From Dicaeum eximium (taxonomy: Eukaryota; Chordata; Aves; Passeriformes; Dicaeidae), in contig VWZP01010941.1 in the NCBI GenBank assembly GCA_013396995.1, positions 565,655 through 629,654 of the forward strand: a stretch of 64,000 bases of DNA. Direction: 5' to 3'. Positions 38,460 to 50,083 of the stretch are shown piece by piece; positions within the stretch are counted from its first letter, which is position 1, and each line of letters begins with the position of its first letter. A program made the translations under genes and the position numbers. The notes below the pieces were generated by a model. It was not told the DNA's origin. It worked only from the letters and a program-made list of their open reading frames with translations, and did no database searches.

Positions 38460-38880
38460 GATCTGTTAGGCTAGTGCTGTCCTTACTATGTCCCTTTTCA
38501 ATTTTAATTGCCTTGGAAAAAAAAAGAAAATCACAAGGCTTTAAAAGCTCTGATTCTCTCTGCTCTTCAACGCCCCCACACCCTCTCCCCGATCTTGGAG
38601 GCATCAACTCTCATCTGTCAAAGTGTAAATCAGCAATTAAAACACAAACAGCGAAATGCCAAAGATGACCCGAAGCACAAAGCAACTGACAAACAAGTCC
38701 GGACAAATCGGCGGATAATTTATAAGCATTGCCCTAAAATCTAATTATTTGGCAATTCGAATTTGCAGCCGGCCAGGGCTGTGCAATAAATTTAACCCGC
38801 CATAAATTATTTAGGAGCAGCCCGTGGTGTAAATCAAAAACACGAGTGTTTGTTTAAGAAATAAGCTCCTTGTGCATAAA
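38460..38880. promoter_or_regulatory. Candidate conserved noncoding element (enhancer-like) in ERI3 intron 2
   Basis: About 420 bases with a composition unlike the surrounding intron: AT-rich with many homeodomain-type cores (cagcaattaaaac, ggataatttataa, atctaattatttgg, gccataaattattt) and TALE-like tgtcaa/actgaca sites. It also has many intact CpGs (cccgaagc, gtccgg, atcggcgg, ttcgaa, agccggcc, acccgcc, gcccgtgg, acacgag). CpG survival in AT-rich intronic DNA is the usual look of deeply conserved developmental enhancers. Its target could be ERI3 or the developmental neighbour upstream. It has no open frame and no transposon match. Confidence 0.5.
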
Positions 38881-41800
38881 ATGACTTTTTTTTCTTTAAA
38901 GGTTGGGGGGGAAACCATCCCTGAACAAAATGAGCTGGTGCTAAAGCTCTGTCCCTCCACAGACACTCCCTTTCCTCTTCTGTCCTTACCTTTTTTGAAG
39001 GTGTAAACAGTTCTTTTGGTAAGAAGTTTTATGCTTTTTCTTATCAGACAAAATCCGTTTCTCTCAACAGCCTCTGCTTGTTTTTATTGCATTTTGAACA
39101 GTCAGCTCTGATTTTTATGGGCATCTTTTATTCTTGTGTTTATTAAACTTCTTCACATGGGGGTTAGAGTGAGGGATAAATTATTCTCTGGTAGTTTTTG
39201 AAGTGAATAGGCCATACAGTCTTCCTCAAATATATAACTCTGTGTCCTGAAGCGTGCCCTATCCACTTTGTACATAGGTGTCTGGATTAAAAGGTTTTGA
39301 GAGCTGGGAAGCTCTTGCTGGGCACTTTGTTCTTTCTCTATAATGATAAGCAAAAAGATTCCTTTATGGGAATTAGGGTAATTTCAGATTATTTCTTCTC
39401 TGACTAGAAATTGTTTAGCAAGTACAGTCTTGTGCTTGTCCATTTCTTTATCAGCAAGAAGATCAAGACAGCTGAATTGGTGCATCCCTGCTCCGGTGTT
39501 AAAGGGAAGGGAGTTTCATGTAGGACGACTGGGTAAGGAAGGGCTGGGTTTATAGCAGTGCTTTCACATGCCATTAAGAATTTTTCAAACCCCTCGTAGA
39601 AGAAAGTCCCTAGCCATTCCACAGTTACCCTGCTGCTGCACAATCCACTGGCTTGGGACAGCCAGGTTGTACAGGAGACTTCTACCTGGAGCTTTTTTTT
39701 TAAACCCTTGGTTTTTCAAAAAGACAAAAGTTCTAAGGAAGCTGTCAAATAGATTTGCTTGGAGTACCTTGAAATAGTAAATGTAGGATTGTTGTAAAGA
39801 GAGTGGACCTGGTAATGGATCTGTATAAGCCTCTGGCTCTGTAGGTTCCTATTGTTACTGTGTTTGGGGGCACAGCTGAGGGGAGGGACAGGGTGCTGAT
39901 GTTTTTTTCTTTAAGCGTGTTAATATTGATTTTAGAAGCTCTGTGTTCCAACAATATAAATGCAAATGCCTGTAATTGGGAGCCTTGTGCAGAATTTCTC
40001 AACAGAAAACATGTTCAACTTCTCTGACAATGAAAGGAAAATAAAAAGCCGCTTATTTATTGGTGGTGGTTTGAATCCTGGATTTCCTTTCAAGTTTCTT
40101 TGCAGTGCTAAATAAAATACCTAATTGCAGTGCTCGCAAAATTCAAATGAGTACATTTGTTCTTCTGGTAGCTTGCGGCTATTTGCAGCCTCTGGACACC
40201 CTCAGCATTATTTTAGCATATCCATAACTCCTGGTTGTGCTATAAGGAAAAGCTGGCGGTGGGGGCAGAGGGAAGGCTTAGAAGCCCCAAATGCTGCTGG
40301 CACAAATCACTGCCAAAGTTGGAACATTTACTCAGTGTTGGAGTGGCTGTATGTGAGGTTCTCAAGGTAACACTTCTAGATGATCAGGCTCTGATAGAAG
40401 AAAGGAAGTGTCAGTGAACCTCTGCCCTTAACTCCTTGTGCTGCTTTCCTCCAGCTTCCCTGCCTGGGAAGAAGCAGTGAAGGTCCTTGACCGGTGGAGA
40501 TGGAGCTGAGCATGTTGAGCTCACTGGGCTGCTGTGAAATATGAGAGAGCACCCGGCTGCCTTCCTGCATCACAGTCTCTTGGGGGGTTGTGTGTATGAG
40601 TGTCTAAGTGCTCACCGTTTCATAATAATTACTAATGAAATTCTAGATCCGTAATAACATTTCAGATATCTAAAACAAACCATATGCTTGTTAAAAAAAA
40701 AAAGAGAGAGAGAAAAAAAGTGGAAACAGATCTACTTTAAGCCATAAATTCTTGGTAATAGAGGCCTCTTTTCTCCCCCCTTTCTGTTTATGTTTGATAG
40801 ATATTTTTGTTTCTGCAGGAATGTCAACTCTTAATTTCATGATGTATCATGGGCTTAAGAAAATTGAATTTAATAAAGGCAAAAGATGAATGGCACCTTT
40901 AAAGGTCCCAACACTTGTCTTTATTAGCAGGACAAACTGCAGGGTCTCCAAACACTGCTTCTCTCCAAATGAAAGTTTAAATGAAAAGTACAGCAGTGTC
41001 ACAGGTTAAATTTCATTGCAGGACTGGTTAACGTCATTAGTGAGGAGTGGGGCTGATTTCATGGGGCTGGTATCTGTTGCCTTAGATACCAGTGGAGCAA
41101 ACACTGCCAGAGACTGGAAAAATCTCCGCTATAGGAAGCGTGCAGATAAACAGCCTTTTGGGAAAGGTTCTCTGCCACTTGCTTCAAAAATGGACCCAAT
41201 AAGCCCAAGAGACTGGCTGCACTTTCTCCTAAGACGCTCTAGTTGCCTCTGGGGTTCCACCCCTGCTCCCGGCTGTGCACTTCCCACAGACCTACAGTAA
41301 TTCTGGATATTGTTAAATTTTCCACATTTTTTAAGTATGGCTTTTTATTTCCTCCGTCTGTCTTAATCCGACCCTCCTGGAAGTGCTTTTTGCCCATGGT
41401 TCTGGAAGGCGAGCGACGCCTTTGTGTATCAGATCAGCAGCAGGCTGTCTTTCAGTCTCGCTTTGCATCCAGCCAGTTGATGGCCCCTGAGGATGTTTGT
41501 GGTCCCTTAGGGCACATCCCGCCATTGCAACACAGCCCTGCTATGAAATCCAGCTGGTGTGTGTCCCTCTCTGGAAAGGGAAATGTTCATCTTGCTTTGC
41601 TGTGAACTTGCCCGCTTCCATGATCACCCTCTGGGTGGGATGCAGGCCTAAGGGGCAGTAAGATGCCTCAGACCAATCTGAAAGATGGGATGGTGTTATA
41701 ATGAGGTTAAGCCTGGCTCTGTTATGGCGGCTTGTCCGTTGACTTCAAACTTTGCAGTCTGTTTTCCTTCTGAACAGAAGTTTGCTGCTTTCAGAGCCTG

Positions 41801-42419
41801 TCTGTGGTGGCTCACAGGGGAGGATCAGCTGTATCCAGCATTACTCTCTTGGGTTTCCATGGGTCCTCCTGGGTGGCTGAAGCCGGTGAGTTTGGCTGCA
41901 CCACAACAGGCAATCTGGCTAATAATCAAGTGTTTGGCATGTGTCTTCTCCTTCCCTTAGACCCCCTGGGTCAAGTGCTCTCTTTCCTGGGAAAACTTGG
42001 TGACTCCCAGTGTGGTGGTATGGCAGTGGGGAAGGATATGCCCAGCCGTCCGCTCTGCCTCATCCAGTGCGGCACGCACAGGGTGTGGCACAGCTGACCA
42101 TGAGGAAATGCTTAAGCCATGCATCCTGTGCAGCTTCACTGCTCAATGTCTACACTTGGGCACTGCCACACTGCTAACATTTTATTTGATTTTTACATTT
42201 TTTTCTAACTTTCCATCTCAGCAGCACATGCTCTCCACGTGCCCTGGTCTGGGCTGTGCCCCTGCTGCACTGGGGAGCTGCTCTGCTCTGTCTCTGGGCT
42301 CTGCCCACCATGGAAATTGGGTGTTTCTCCTGGCTATTTAAATTATCTGCTGTTTCCATTTACCCACCCAGTTTCTTGCCCTCCTGCTGCCTAGTGGGGT
42401 GGTTATGTCATCAACTCAT

Positions 42420-43160
42420 ATGTGTAACCTCACGATAATTTCCGCCTGCAGGTCATGAGGGTTGCAGCCATGGTCCAAAAAAGTGTGTTAGTTCCTCTGC
42501 AGCGGCTGCATTTTTCACATGCTAATTTTACTCACAGGAGTTGGATTTTTTTTTCATTTTTTATTATTTCTTATTTGTCTCTTCCAGATGTTTTCAGGCA
42601 GTTTTTTTTGTTGTTAAACTAATTCCGTTCATGTTTTAAAAATTTATGAAAGCACTAATAAAAATGTCAAAGTGGTAAAAATGTTAGCTTTTGCTCTGCT
42701 TTGATTAAATTTTGCAAACTGTTTTTGAATATTAAAAAGCAATATTTTTTTTATTCTCTCTCCCTCTCTCTCTTTTTCTCCAGAAGTGATTTGAGAGGCT
42801 TGTTGCATGGATATCACTCAGCGGGCTCATTTGCACTCCAGAACCTTGGTGCCATGGATCTCTATTAAATAACATAGACAAATTATTCTTTAAAGACACC
42901 AAACAAATTGTCACTTCTCCTCTTACATTAAACTAGAAGGAAGAAAGGGAGTGGAGGAGGAGGGGGGTGAACACAAAGGATTTTATCGCTTTTATTCAGT
43001 GGGCGGCTTTTTTAATTTCATGTATATTTTTTAATAATTGAGAAATCCATCGCAACTGGATTTGTTTAAACTTTTTATTAACAGGTTCATGTAAATTTTT
43101 GATTGCTGATTATTCAAATAATTGAACATTCTTCTGATGAAGGAACGTTTTTATTTCCCT
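42420..43160. promoter_or_regulatory. Candidate conserved noncoding element cluster in ERI3 intron 2
   Basis: Two adjacent AT-rich blocks flank a long pyrimidine tract. The left block (42425-42735) has cacgataatttccgcctgca, gtccaaaaaagtg, actaattccgttc and ttaaaaatttatg. The right block (42970-43160) has ttttatcgcttttattcagt, gggcggc, taataattgagaaatccatc, gcaactgg and gattattcaaataattgaac. Motif density and retained CpGs resemble developmental enhancers. The tract between them ends in a strong acceptor-like ctttttctccag (to 42782). Conservation was not tested. Confidence 0.4.
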
Positions 43161-43789
43161 ATCAGCATAAATTGGCTACAAAGAGGAAAATGAAGCGGAG
43201 CTTGGTACTGTGCTGTATCCCATAGGGATGGATTTGGGGGGAGCTTTCAGCCCCTTTTCTCAGTCTGTTGGAGGAGGGCAGTCCTCCTCAGCCTCTCCAG
43301 AGTAGGAGGTGCTTCATGCAGTAGTCCCTGTTGTCTGTCTGATGGTGTCCTCTAAAAGACTGGAAAGGTTGGGCTGGAAAGGTTGAGACAGGTCTTGGGG
43401 AGTGCACAGCCCCTGCGATGTCCTTGATAAACATCTGTGAGCTCATTGCGAGTACAGCTTCATGTTCCCTGGGTAGCACATGGGAGTGGTGTGAGACCAC
43501 CTTCCTTAGGTCCAGCTTAGGCAGTGATGTGTGCAGCTGCAGTGCTGAGCACAGAGACCTCCCTGCAGCCTGTCCCACCTGTGAGGAGCATCAGCACCAT
43601 CCTCGTCTGTTCAGGAGGTGTTGGATGTGCTCTGTGCTGCAGCACCACCTTCCCGCTTCTGCAGAGCTTTGTCTTGAGTTTATTTTTGTTTGGGACTATC
43701 AGGCCATCATGCTAGGTGGGATAATTTCCAGCTTCATTTCTTCATGTTTGTTTTAAATGAACAGCTGCTTTTCTTTTTGCCCTATTCAG

Positions 43790-43906
43790 GAAATCATCGA
43801 ATTCCCTATCCTGAAGCTGAATGGCAGGACGATGGAGATCGAATCCACCTTTCACATGTATGTTCAGCCTGTGGTGCATCCCCAGCTTACGCCCTTCTGT
43901 ACAGAG
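43790..43906 (+). CDS. ERI3: ERI3 coding exon (nuclease domain, EIIEFPILKL segment)
   Basis: These 39 codons, phase 0 on both sides, begin EIIEFPILKLNGRTMEIEST and end HPQLTPFCTE. They are flanked by a polypyrimidine tract with cctattcag|gaa at 43789/43790 and a donor acagag|gtaaag at 43906/43907. The segment follows directly on the ExoI motif of the preceding exon: the EIIEFP beta strand and the FHMYVQPVVHP stretch are hallmarks of the ERI1/ERI3 exonuclease fold, in which the peptide continues the central sheet. It appears identical to human ERI3 as I remember it, which fits strong constraint. No frame damage is seen. Confidence 0.97.
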
Positions 43907-46900
43907 GTAAAGTGCAAAGGTTCCCTGGTCTCCAAGAGTCTCTCTGGGAAGCAGGTTTCCATTGCACCAGGGACTTAGGTCACCTCTTCACGGTGCAGCT
44001 GCAAGGCAGTGTGTCATGCCACCCTTGAGTTAATGACAAAGAGAGGAATTTTTTCTTATTGCAGTAGTGTGTAAAGACCTCAGTTTGGATTCATAAAAAA
44101 CTCTAGCTGTGATCTGCTAACGAAGATAATTGTATTTACAGCTAACAAATGTCTCAACTGTGTGACCACCAAATAAACACACTTGTGTTAGCCGATGTTC
44201 AAAATCCTGTAACCTCTTTATGAGCTCTTGCAATTTTGCTGTTCTCCTCTGTGGTGGGGAAGGTCGAAGGAACATGGACTGAGGAAAGACAGTGCTGTGC
44301 AGATGTGTGGTTGAGAGCCACTAAATGACTCTCTTATGGGCCTGCATGTTGGGATCTGGGGAGTCCTTCAGAGTGGTAGGATAATTCATGTTTGTATTTT
44401 TAAGACTTTCCTTTTGATGTTGTAATTGTGGGTGACTTGAAATGATTGCTGGAGAAGAAATGATTGCTCTTTACTTGCTTACTCTCATTGTCGAGGACAG
44501 CTGCTCTTGAGCTGTGGCCACCTTTCCCCAGATATGGAATGAAGGCAGTAAATTTGATCCCTGAGGGTTCAAAGGAGTTGAGGAGCAGGGGTTTGGTTTT
44601 GTTGTTGATTTGGGGGTTTTTTTTGGCTTTTTTTTATTCAATCCAAAGAGTAACTGTTTTTCCAAGTGTATTTTCCCTCCTTGCCATAATCATCAAAAGA
44701 AACTTTAAGTTCCTTTTGCATTGGGCTTTTCTTCCTGTCAGTCTGTTGGTTCAATTTTGGTCAGCTCAATGACTAAAATACAGACTGTCGGAATCAGTGT
44801 ATTCAAGTTCTTCATTCTGTCCCTGTCTTGTCTAGGATCATCAACACTATGGTGTGTTTTCCCATACCTCTGTGGCTACAGGCTTAAGCCTGTGTGGAAG
44901 CCTTGTCCCACCTGTACTAGCCTGATGAAAAATGACGCCTCAGTGTTAGGTGGAGTCCCCTCTAGAACCAACCAGCCCCTTCCATATTTTCACGTTGTAA
45001 AAACAAATACTTATTTTTATTCTCCTGTAACTCAAAACCATCTGAAGGTATTTTATTTAAACTTAAAAAAAAAAAGACTAAGCACAGAAAACATTATTCC
45101 CCAGAGAAGAGCTTTCAGAAAGCTATAAATGTGTGAGAACAGAGGGTTATAATGGAAATGGTTTTGCAACCTTAATGCTAGAAGGCTGGGCAAGTACTTT
45201 GGCTGTTCTTATCCCCATGAGACTTACTGGACATATGCTTGTACAAATGTGATAAATCTCACAGCTTGCACCTGATCTTTGCTAAAGACAATGTCATCTT
45301 GTAGAGCTGAGCCCAAAATGTTGGCCTTGTGAGTAACCTAAATTCTGGGGAGAAGTTGTCTCATTAACTCCCACCAAAACTCCTTTTTCTGGGAATCTCT
45401 GTATTGCATCCTTTCCCCTGTTGCTAAAGACTGCAGCTCTGTTCTTGCACAAGAGTCTGCATGACTTGCTTGCTGTGTGCTTGTGGTTCAGCTTCATGAG
45501 CTGAACAGAGCCTCCAGCGTGCTGCAATCCAGGGACATTCAGAGGTTCTCTGAATGATGACCTTGTGACCAACAGTCAGCCCATCTAATGCTCCTGTACT
45601 GCAGTGATGGCTTCTTGATCTTCTCTTGCTCTCAGGGGTCTGGAGCAGGTATTTGTGTCTCCTGTGTAGAGCCTTGAAGCAAGCAAAGCTCTGTGTGTGT
45701 TTGTCTGTGATGGCTGTGCTTTTGCAGGAGTCCAGGATGGGCACAGCTGTCCTGGGTCAGCATTCTGCTGCAGACTCTGCCGTGAACCCAGGTCTGGCAT
45801 CATGTCCAGAGCTGGGTGAAAATGGGCAGTACTGAGGCCAGCAGGCAAAATTATTGTAGAACCCCAAACTGTGTGTATCAATGGTACAAAAAGGCCAGAC
45901 TACCAGGTTTGGCCTGTTATGAACAGCATGGATTAGGAAGCTGGTTTTAATCCTAGCCTTGATGTCACTGGCTCCTGGTCACCCCCACATTGTACCCATT
46001 GCTACTTAGTGCCCAGCGTGGCCCCCGTCCTTCCTGGCTTGGCAGTCCCCTGGCCTGTTGCAGGGGCTGCCAAGAGATCCAAGAGTGGGATCATGGCTGG
46101 AGGTGTAACTGGGCTTGTTCCTGGGTCCTGTGTATGGGGCTGAGTTTGAAACCCTGCCCTAAGAGCCACAGGTGAACCTTACTAAACAGTGGGATGCTGC
46201 TAGGTCAGTGCAGAGATCATCCCTGTGCCACTGGTGTAGGTTTGCTTGAGACCCCAGGGATGCAGCCAGGATGTGCTCTTGCACAGCTGCTGCCTGAACT
46301 GCTCCAGCACTTGTTATTGACTTTCTGCTGGTTTATGTTTTCTGAAAAATACTCATTTTGCTAAATGCCAGTAAAGGGCTTTGTCTAGGCACCTCTACTT
46401 ACAAAGGGTGAGATTTATTGGCCTCTTTGTCTACAAAGAAAGACCAGGCCTGATTATCAGATGGTACACCAGAGACAAGTGCTTAGGTAATCAGCAAACT
46501 GTCTTGGAGTAGAAATACGATGATTTTCCTGATAAACTCTCTAGGAAAAGCACTGGTGTTGACATTACATGGCAGCCTGTCTGCTGTGCTGGTGATTTCC
46601 TCTCTCCCCTCTGCCTTTGCTAAGCAGTAGAACTGCTTGGTGTAGACTCTGTGTGGAAGGATTACTGGGGCTGCTTGACGTTACTCCTTGGGTTTGGACT
46701 ACCTCTTCCATCCCTCTTCCTTCCTGAAGACAACAGCACAGTATAGGAAGGGTGCCTGGAAGGGTGGAGAGCTTGTTGCCTCCCTCAAGACATCACTTTG
46801 CTTACCTTTTGATGTGTCTGTGCTCTTCCCTGGCTACAGGATGTTTCTCCAACTTTCCACATCAATGGCCAGGAGCTGTCTTCCAGTGCTGGCTCACTCT

Positions 46901-47837
46901 GAGACCTCATCTCGTCCCCTTTCTCCTGACCTGCTTCTGTAAAACAACAGGTCGTGAACCTTGGTTATTGTGAGGGGTGAGCTGAATGCTTAGGTGGAGA
47001 AGTTGTTAAAAGCTGTTATTAGGTGTATAAAGCTCATCATGCCCTTTTGGAAGATGCAGATAATTTTTCTGGTGCCTAAGAAAGTTCTTGCCAGGAGCTT
47101 AAGGAGAGGTTCCCTCTACACGCAAAGTGCTTGTACAGATATTTTCATTATACTTTACTCTCTTTTTATTACTAATTTTTATTGATTTTTTCCCCTGAAG
47201 GAATAGACAATAAAAATACAAAAAGATAAAGGCATTATAGCTTGCTTATGTTCCCAAGTACCTCATGCTTCTTGGAAAAACCAGTGAAAATTTACAGTTG
47301 TGCAGTTTTACGTTTTTGTACTTTTTTCAAAGCTGCAAGACCAGATAATGCTGCAGAGATGCAGTGCACTAGGTTGAATGTGGCAGATGGACATAACTGA
47401 TAACAAAAAGTATCAGAAAGGATGAGAGAGTAGAAATCTGGTCCAGTTTGAGCACTCTGACCTGTATTGAAATGTACCTATGGAGCAGGTACATTCCTTT
47501 GTATTCACGTGTGATTTCTGCAGTGTGACTCTTGTGTGCATGTACTCGACAGTGAGTCCATGCACAGACAGGCTGGTACTTTGCTTGGTCTGGCAGGGAA
47601 GAACAGAAGGAGTTTTGGGTAAGAATAAGCAGTGACTCTTGGTGGCATCTCTGCATCTGCCTTCATATCCCTCCCTTCTCCTGATGGGAAATGTCTGGAT
47701 GAGGCCATTATGCCCTGTCCTCCCATGGCATCAGGGGTGCAGTGCTCCAGAGATACAGTCCTGAGGGTGCCTGGCACAGTAGAAACCATTTGCATCAGTA
47801 CTGGCTGAGATAGTGAAAGGTTTCCTGTCATCCTTAG

Positions 47838-48270
47838 TACAGAAAAGACTTGGACCTCTTGGAGCAGGTTCAGAGGAGGGCCATGAAGATGAGCAGAGGA
47901 ATGAAACACCTCTCCTGTGAGGAAAGGCTGGGAACTTTGGGGTTGTTCAGCTTGGAGAAGACTCCCAAGAGACCTTATTGTGACCTTTTAGTACTTAAGA
48001 GGGACTATAAGATAAACTTTTCAGCTTGGCCCCATTGTGACAGGACAAGGAATAATGACTTTAAACTAGTCAAATAAGTATACAGAAGATTTTTACATTG
48101 AGGGTGGTGAAACAGTGGCACAGGTTGCCAGAGAGGTAACATTGAAGGTCAGATTGGATGAGGCTGTGAGCAACCTGATCTAGTTGAAGATGTCTCTCCT
48201 CACTGTGAGGGAGGTTGGACTGGATGAACTTTAAAAGTCCCTTCCAAACAAACTATTCCATGATTCTGTG
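47838..48270 (+). repeat. CR1 LINE 3' fragment with end of ORF2, plus strand
   Basis: A clear sense CR1. The frame from 47850 still reads LEQVQRRAMKMSRGMKHLSC and RLGTLGLFSLEK, the recognisable end of the CR1 reverse-transcriptase ORF. It then runs into ggcacaggttgccagagagg, gagcaacctgatctagttga, gttggactggatgaacttta and a 3' end at ctattccatgattctgtg. It is 5'-truncated as usual for CR1, with stops and a deletion, so it is inactive. Confidence 0.93.
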
Positions 48271-48479
48271 TTCCTTTCCAAACACACCTTTCAGTCACTT
48301 CCAGAGATTTGGGTTGGGCTGCTCTCTGAAAGGCAGAACCAGCACTTTGCAATAGCTGTGCACCTCTGCCAGAAGAATACATGGAGAGAAAGATGGCAAG
48401 AAAAACAAAAACCATGCCAGTGAGCTTTAGAAACTACTCTAAAGAGCCATGCATTAATTCCTCAAATCTATTTGCTTCT

Positions 48480-48830
48480 CGGAGTATGGAAGTCTGTAGG
48501 TAGCAGCTGTTAACCCAATTAAAATACAGATTAATATAAAAACAGTTTCTGAAATATAAGAGAACGTCTGTGTCCCTCCACTTTCCTAAAATTTCACTTC
48601 ATAATGGCTTGATTAACTTGAGAAACACACCTAGAGGAGCTCTGCATTCTTAAAATTAAAGTACTTTCCCTAAAAGGTATGTATTGCCATTTCATGGGAG
48701 TCACTATGAGAAAATAATCTTTCCACTTACAGTTTATTCAGTGAGTCAGGTATTTGGTATTCATTAAATGTAATTACAGTTTAATTGGAGTTTAATGTAA
48801 TTTCTTTTTCTATCCTCCAAGTTCAGTGCT
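48480..48830. promoter_or_regulatory. Candidate conserved noncoding element in ERI3 intron 3 (weak)
   Basis: An AT-rich stretch with repeated TAAT/ATTA cores (gttaacccaattaaaataca, cttgattaact, tcattaaatgtaattacagt, ttaattggagtttaatg) directly downstream of a CR1 copy. It has no open frame or repeat signature. Motif clustering alone supports the call. Confidence 0.3.
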
Positions 48831-50023
48831 GTAAGCCAAGCAGCCAAAGAAACTGAGAGATAGAAACCATTTAGCTTCCTTCAGTTGCCACATACTTAAT
48901 AAAGCAGAGCCCTCTGGTTTGTGAGAGGACTTGGGTTGTATAAGTAGGTTGAGCTGGTCTGTGTGGTAGAGTTACTCCTGAGTGATGGTGGGGCCATCTG
49001 TATCTCTCAAATGGATGCTACGGCTTCCAGAGGTGTGGATGCTTCTAGATTGTGCTTGACCTTTATTTTATGAAAACGTGTGAGATGTGTAGCTTCAGGA
49101 AAGTGCCATATGAAGTGAAATCCCATAGTGTGCACTAGTTTTAATAATGATTTTTTTAATTACTTGGGTGCATTGATGGCAAGCCACTGAACTCCGATAT
49201 TCAATATGTTAAAAGACACTTTTGTCAGTTGGAAGACAGACAGACAGAAAAATTATCTGGTTTCCATGCGCCTCAAGCTCTCCTGGGCAGACAGAGGCAG
49301 AGGCCCATGAGACTGCATCTTTTAATGCATGTATTTATCTTTAAACAGCCATGCAGTCTAGGAGCAGTCAGTAGGAGTATCTGTTGGCAGGACCTCTTCT
49401 AAAGAACTTACTGGAAAACAGACTAGACAGGGTTCTAGAAGAAAGTGCTTTTCTTCAGATTTCATTCCATTATTTTAAATACAATTTGGAACTGCTGAGG
49501 AATGTTGTGATGGACTATGGGAAAGTGCACCTGCTGGCTGCCCAGCTCAGGGGAGGATGAATGGGTCCACTCCAGGTCTCACTTATCAATACTTCTCTGT
49601 TTGGTTCATATAACACTGAAATTTTGGTGTCACTTCGATAGCAGAGGAATGTCCAGAGACCTTGGTAGTTACCACTGCCTGTGTACATCAAGGCAGCACC
49701 AAAACTGCTGAAAGGCTTGTTGAAAAAAGACATCATGCTGGTGCATGGCACTGCTCCCCAGGTGGGCCCTGCCATGCTGAGAATTTGCAGTTTTGTGGTG
49801 TGGGTAGGAGCCCCACTACATTTCTGTGTTTGGGATGAAGCTGTGCCCTTGCCTGTGGCTGGAGAGCTGCCAGGGTCACTCTGCTGTGACTGGTTCTTCT
49901 GCAACACCCCTGTGGGTCACAGGAGCATGTTTTGGTTGCAGAAAGATGGACAGGAGAGTAGACCTCTCTAATGATCTTTTGAGTGCTGCTCTGATGACTG
50001 CTTTCCATTTGTCTCTGTTTCAG

Positions 50024-50083
50024 CTGACTGGGATTATTCAAGGCATGGTGGATGGGCAGCCGAGCCTCCAGCAAGTGCTTGAG
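50024..50083 (+). CDS. ERI3: ERI3 coding exon (LTGIIQGMVDGQPSLQQVLE)
   Basis: A 60-base exon encoding exactly 20 residues, LTGIIQGMVDGQPSLQQVLE, in phase 0 on both sides. The acceptor is gtctctgtttcag|ctg at 50023/50024 and the donor is cttgag|gtaagc at 50083/50084, both near consensus. The LTGI motif follows the FCTE of the previous exon as in other ERI-family nucleases, where it forms the helix after the ExoI strand pair. One difference from remembered human ERI3 is Gly for Ala (QGMVDG). Such a short exon would be missed without the neighbouring exons. Confidence 0.97.

Larger units (their letters stand above)
30009..43789 (+). other. ERI3 intron 2
   Basis: A 13.8-kb phase-0 intron between the gtaaat donor and the ttcag acceptor. 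It holds an 80-codon frame at 30406-30648 of unknown nature, a TA-rich microsatellite at 35035-35049, a CR1 relic at 37.44-37.68 kb, and two strong candidate regulatory blocks at 38.46-38.88 kb and 42.42-43.16 kb. Otherwise it is ordinary AT-leaning intronic DNA with no supportable gene. Confidence 0.9.
43907..50023 (+). other. ERI3 intron 3
   Basis: A 6.1-kb phase-0 intron (gtaaag ... tttcag). It contains a well-preserved CR1 fragment at 47.84-48.27 kb, and an AT-rich homeodomain-core-rich stretch at 48.48-48.83 kb. No further gene was recognised; open frames of up to about 135 codons here are unremarkable. Confidence 0.92.

Noticed and set aside
41067..41092. 9-bp perfect stem ctggtatct / agataccag with an 8-nt loop
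   Set aside because: Too short to support an RNA gene, with no flanking pairing.
14464..42680. Shared 16-mer atgtcaaagtggtaaa at about 14.46 kb and 42.66 kb
   Set aside because: One shared 16-mer is roughly what chance gives in a 64-kb AT-leaning sequence, and the flanks do not match.
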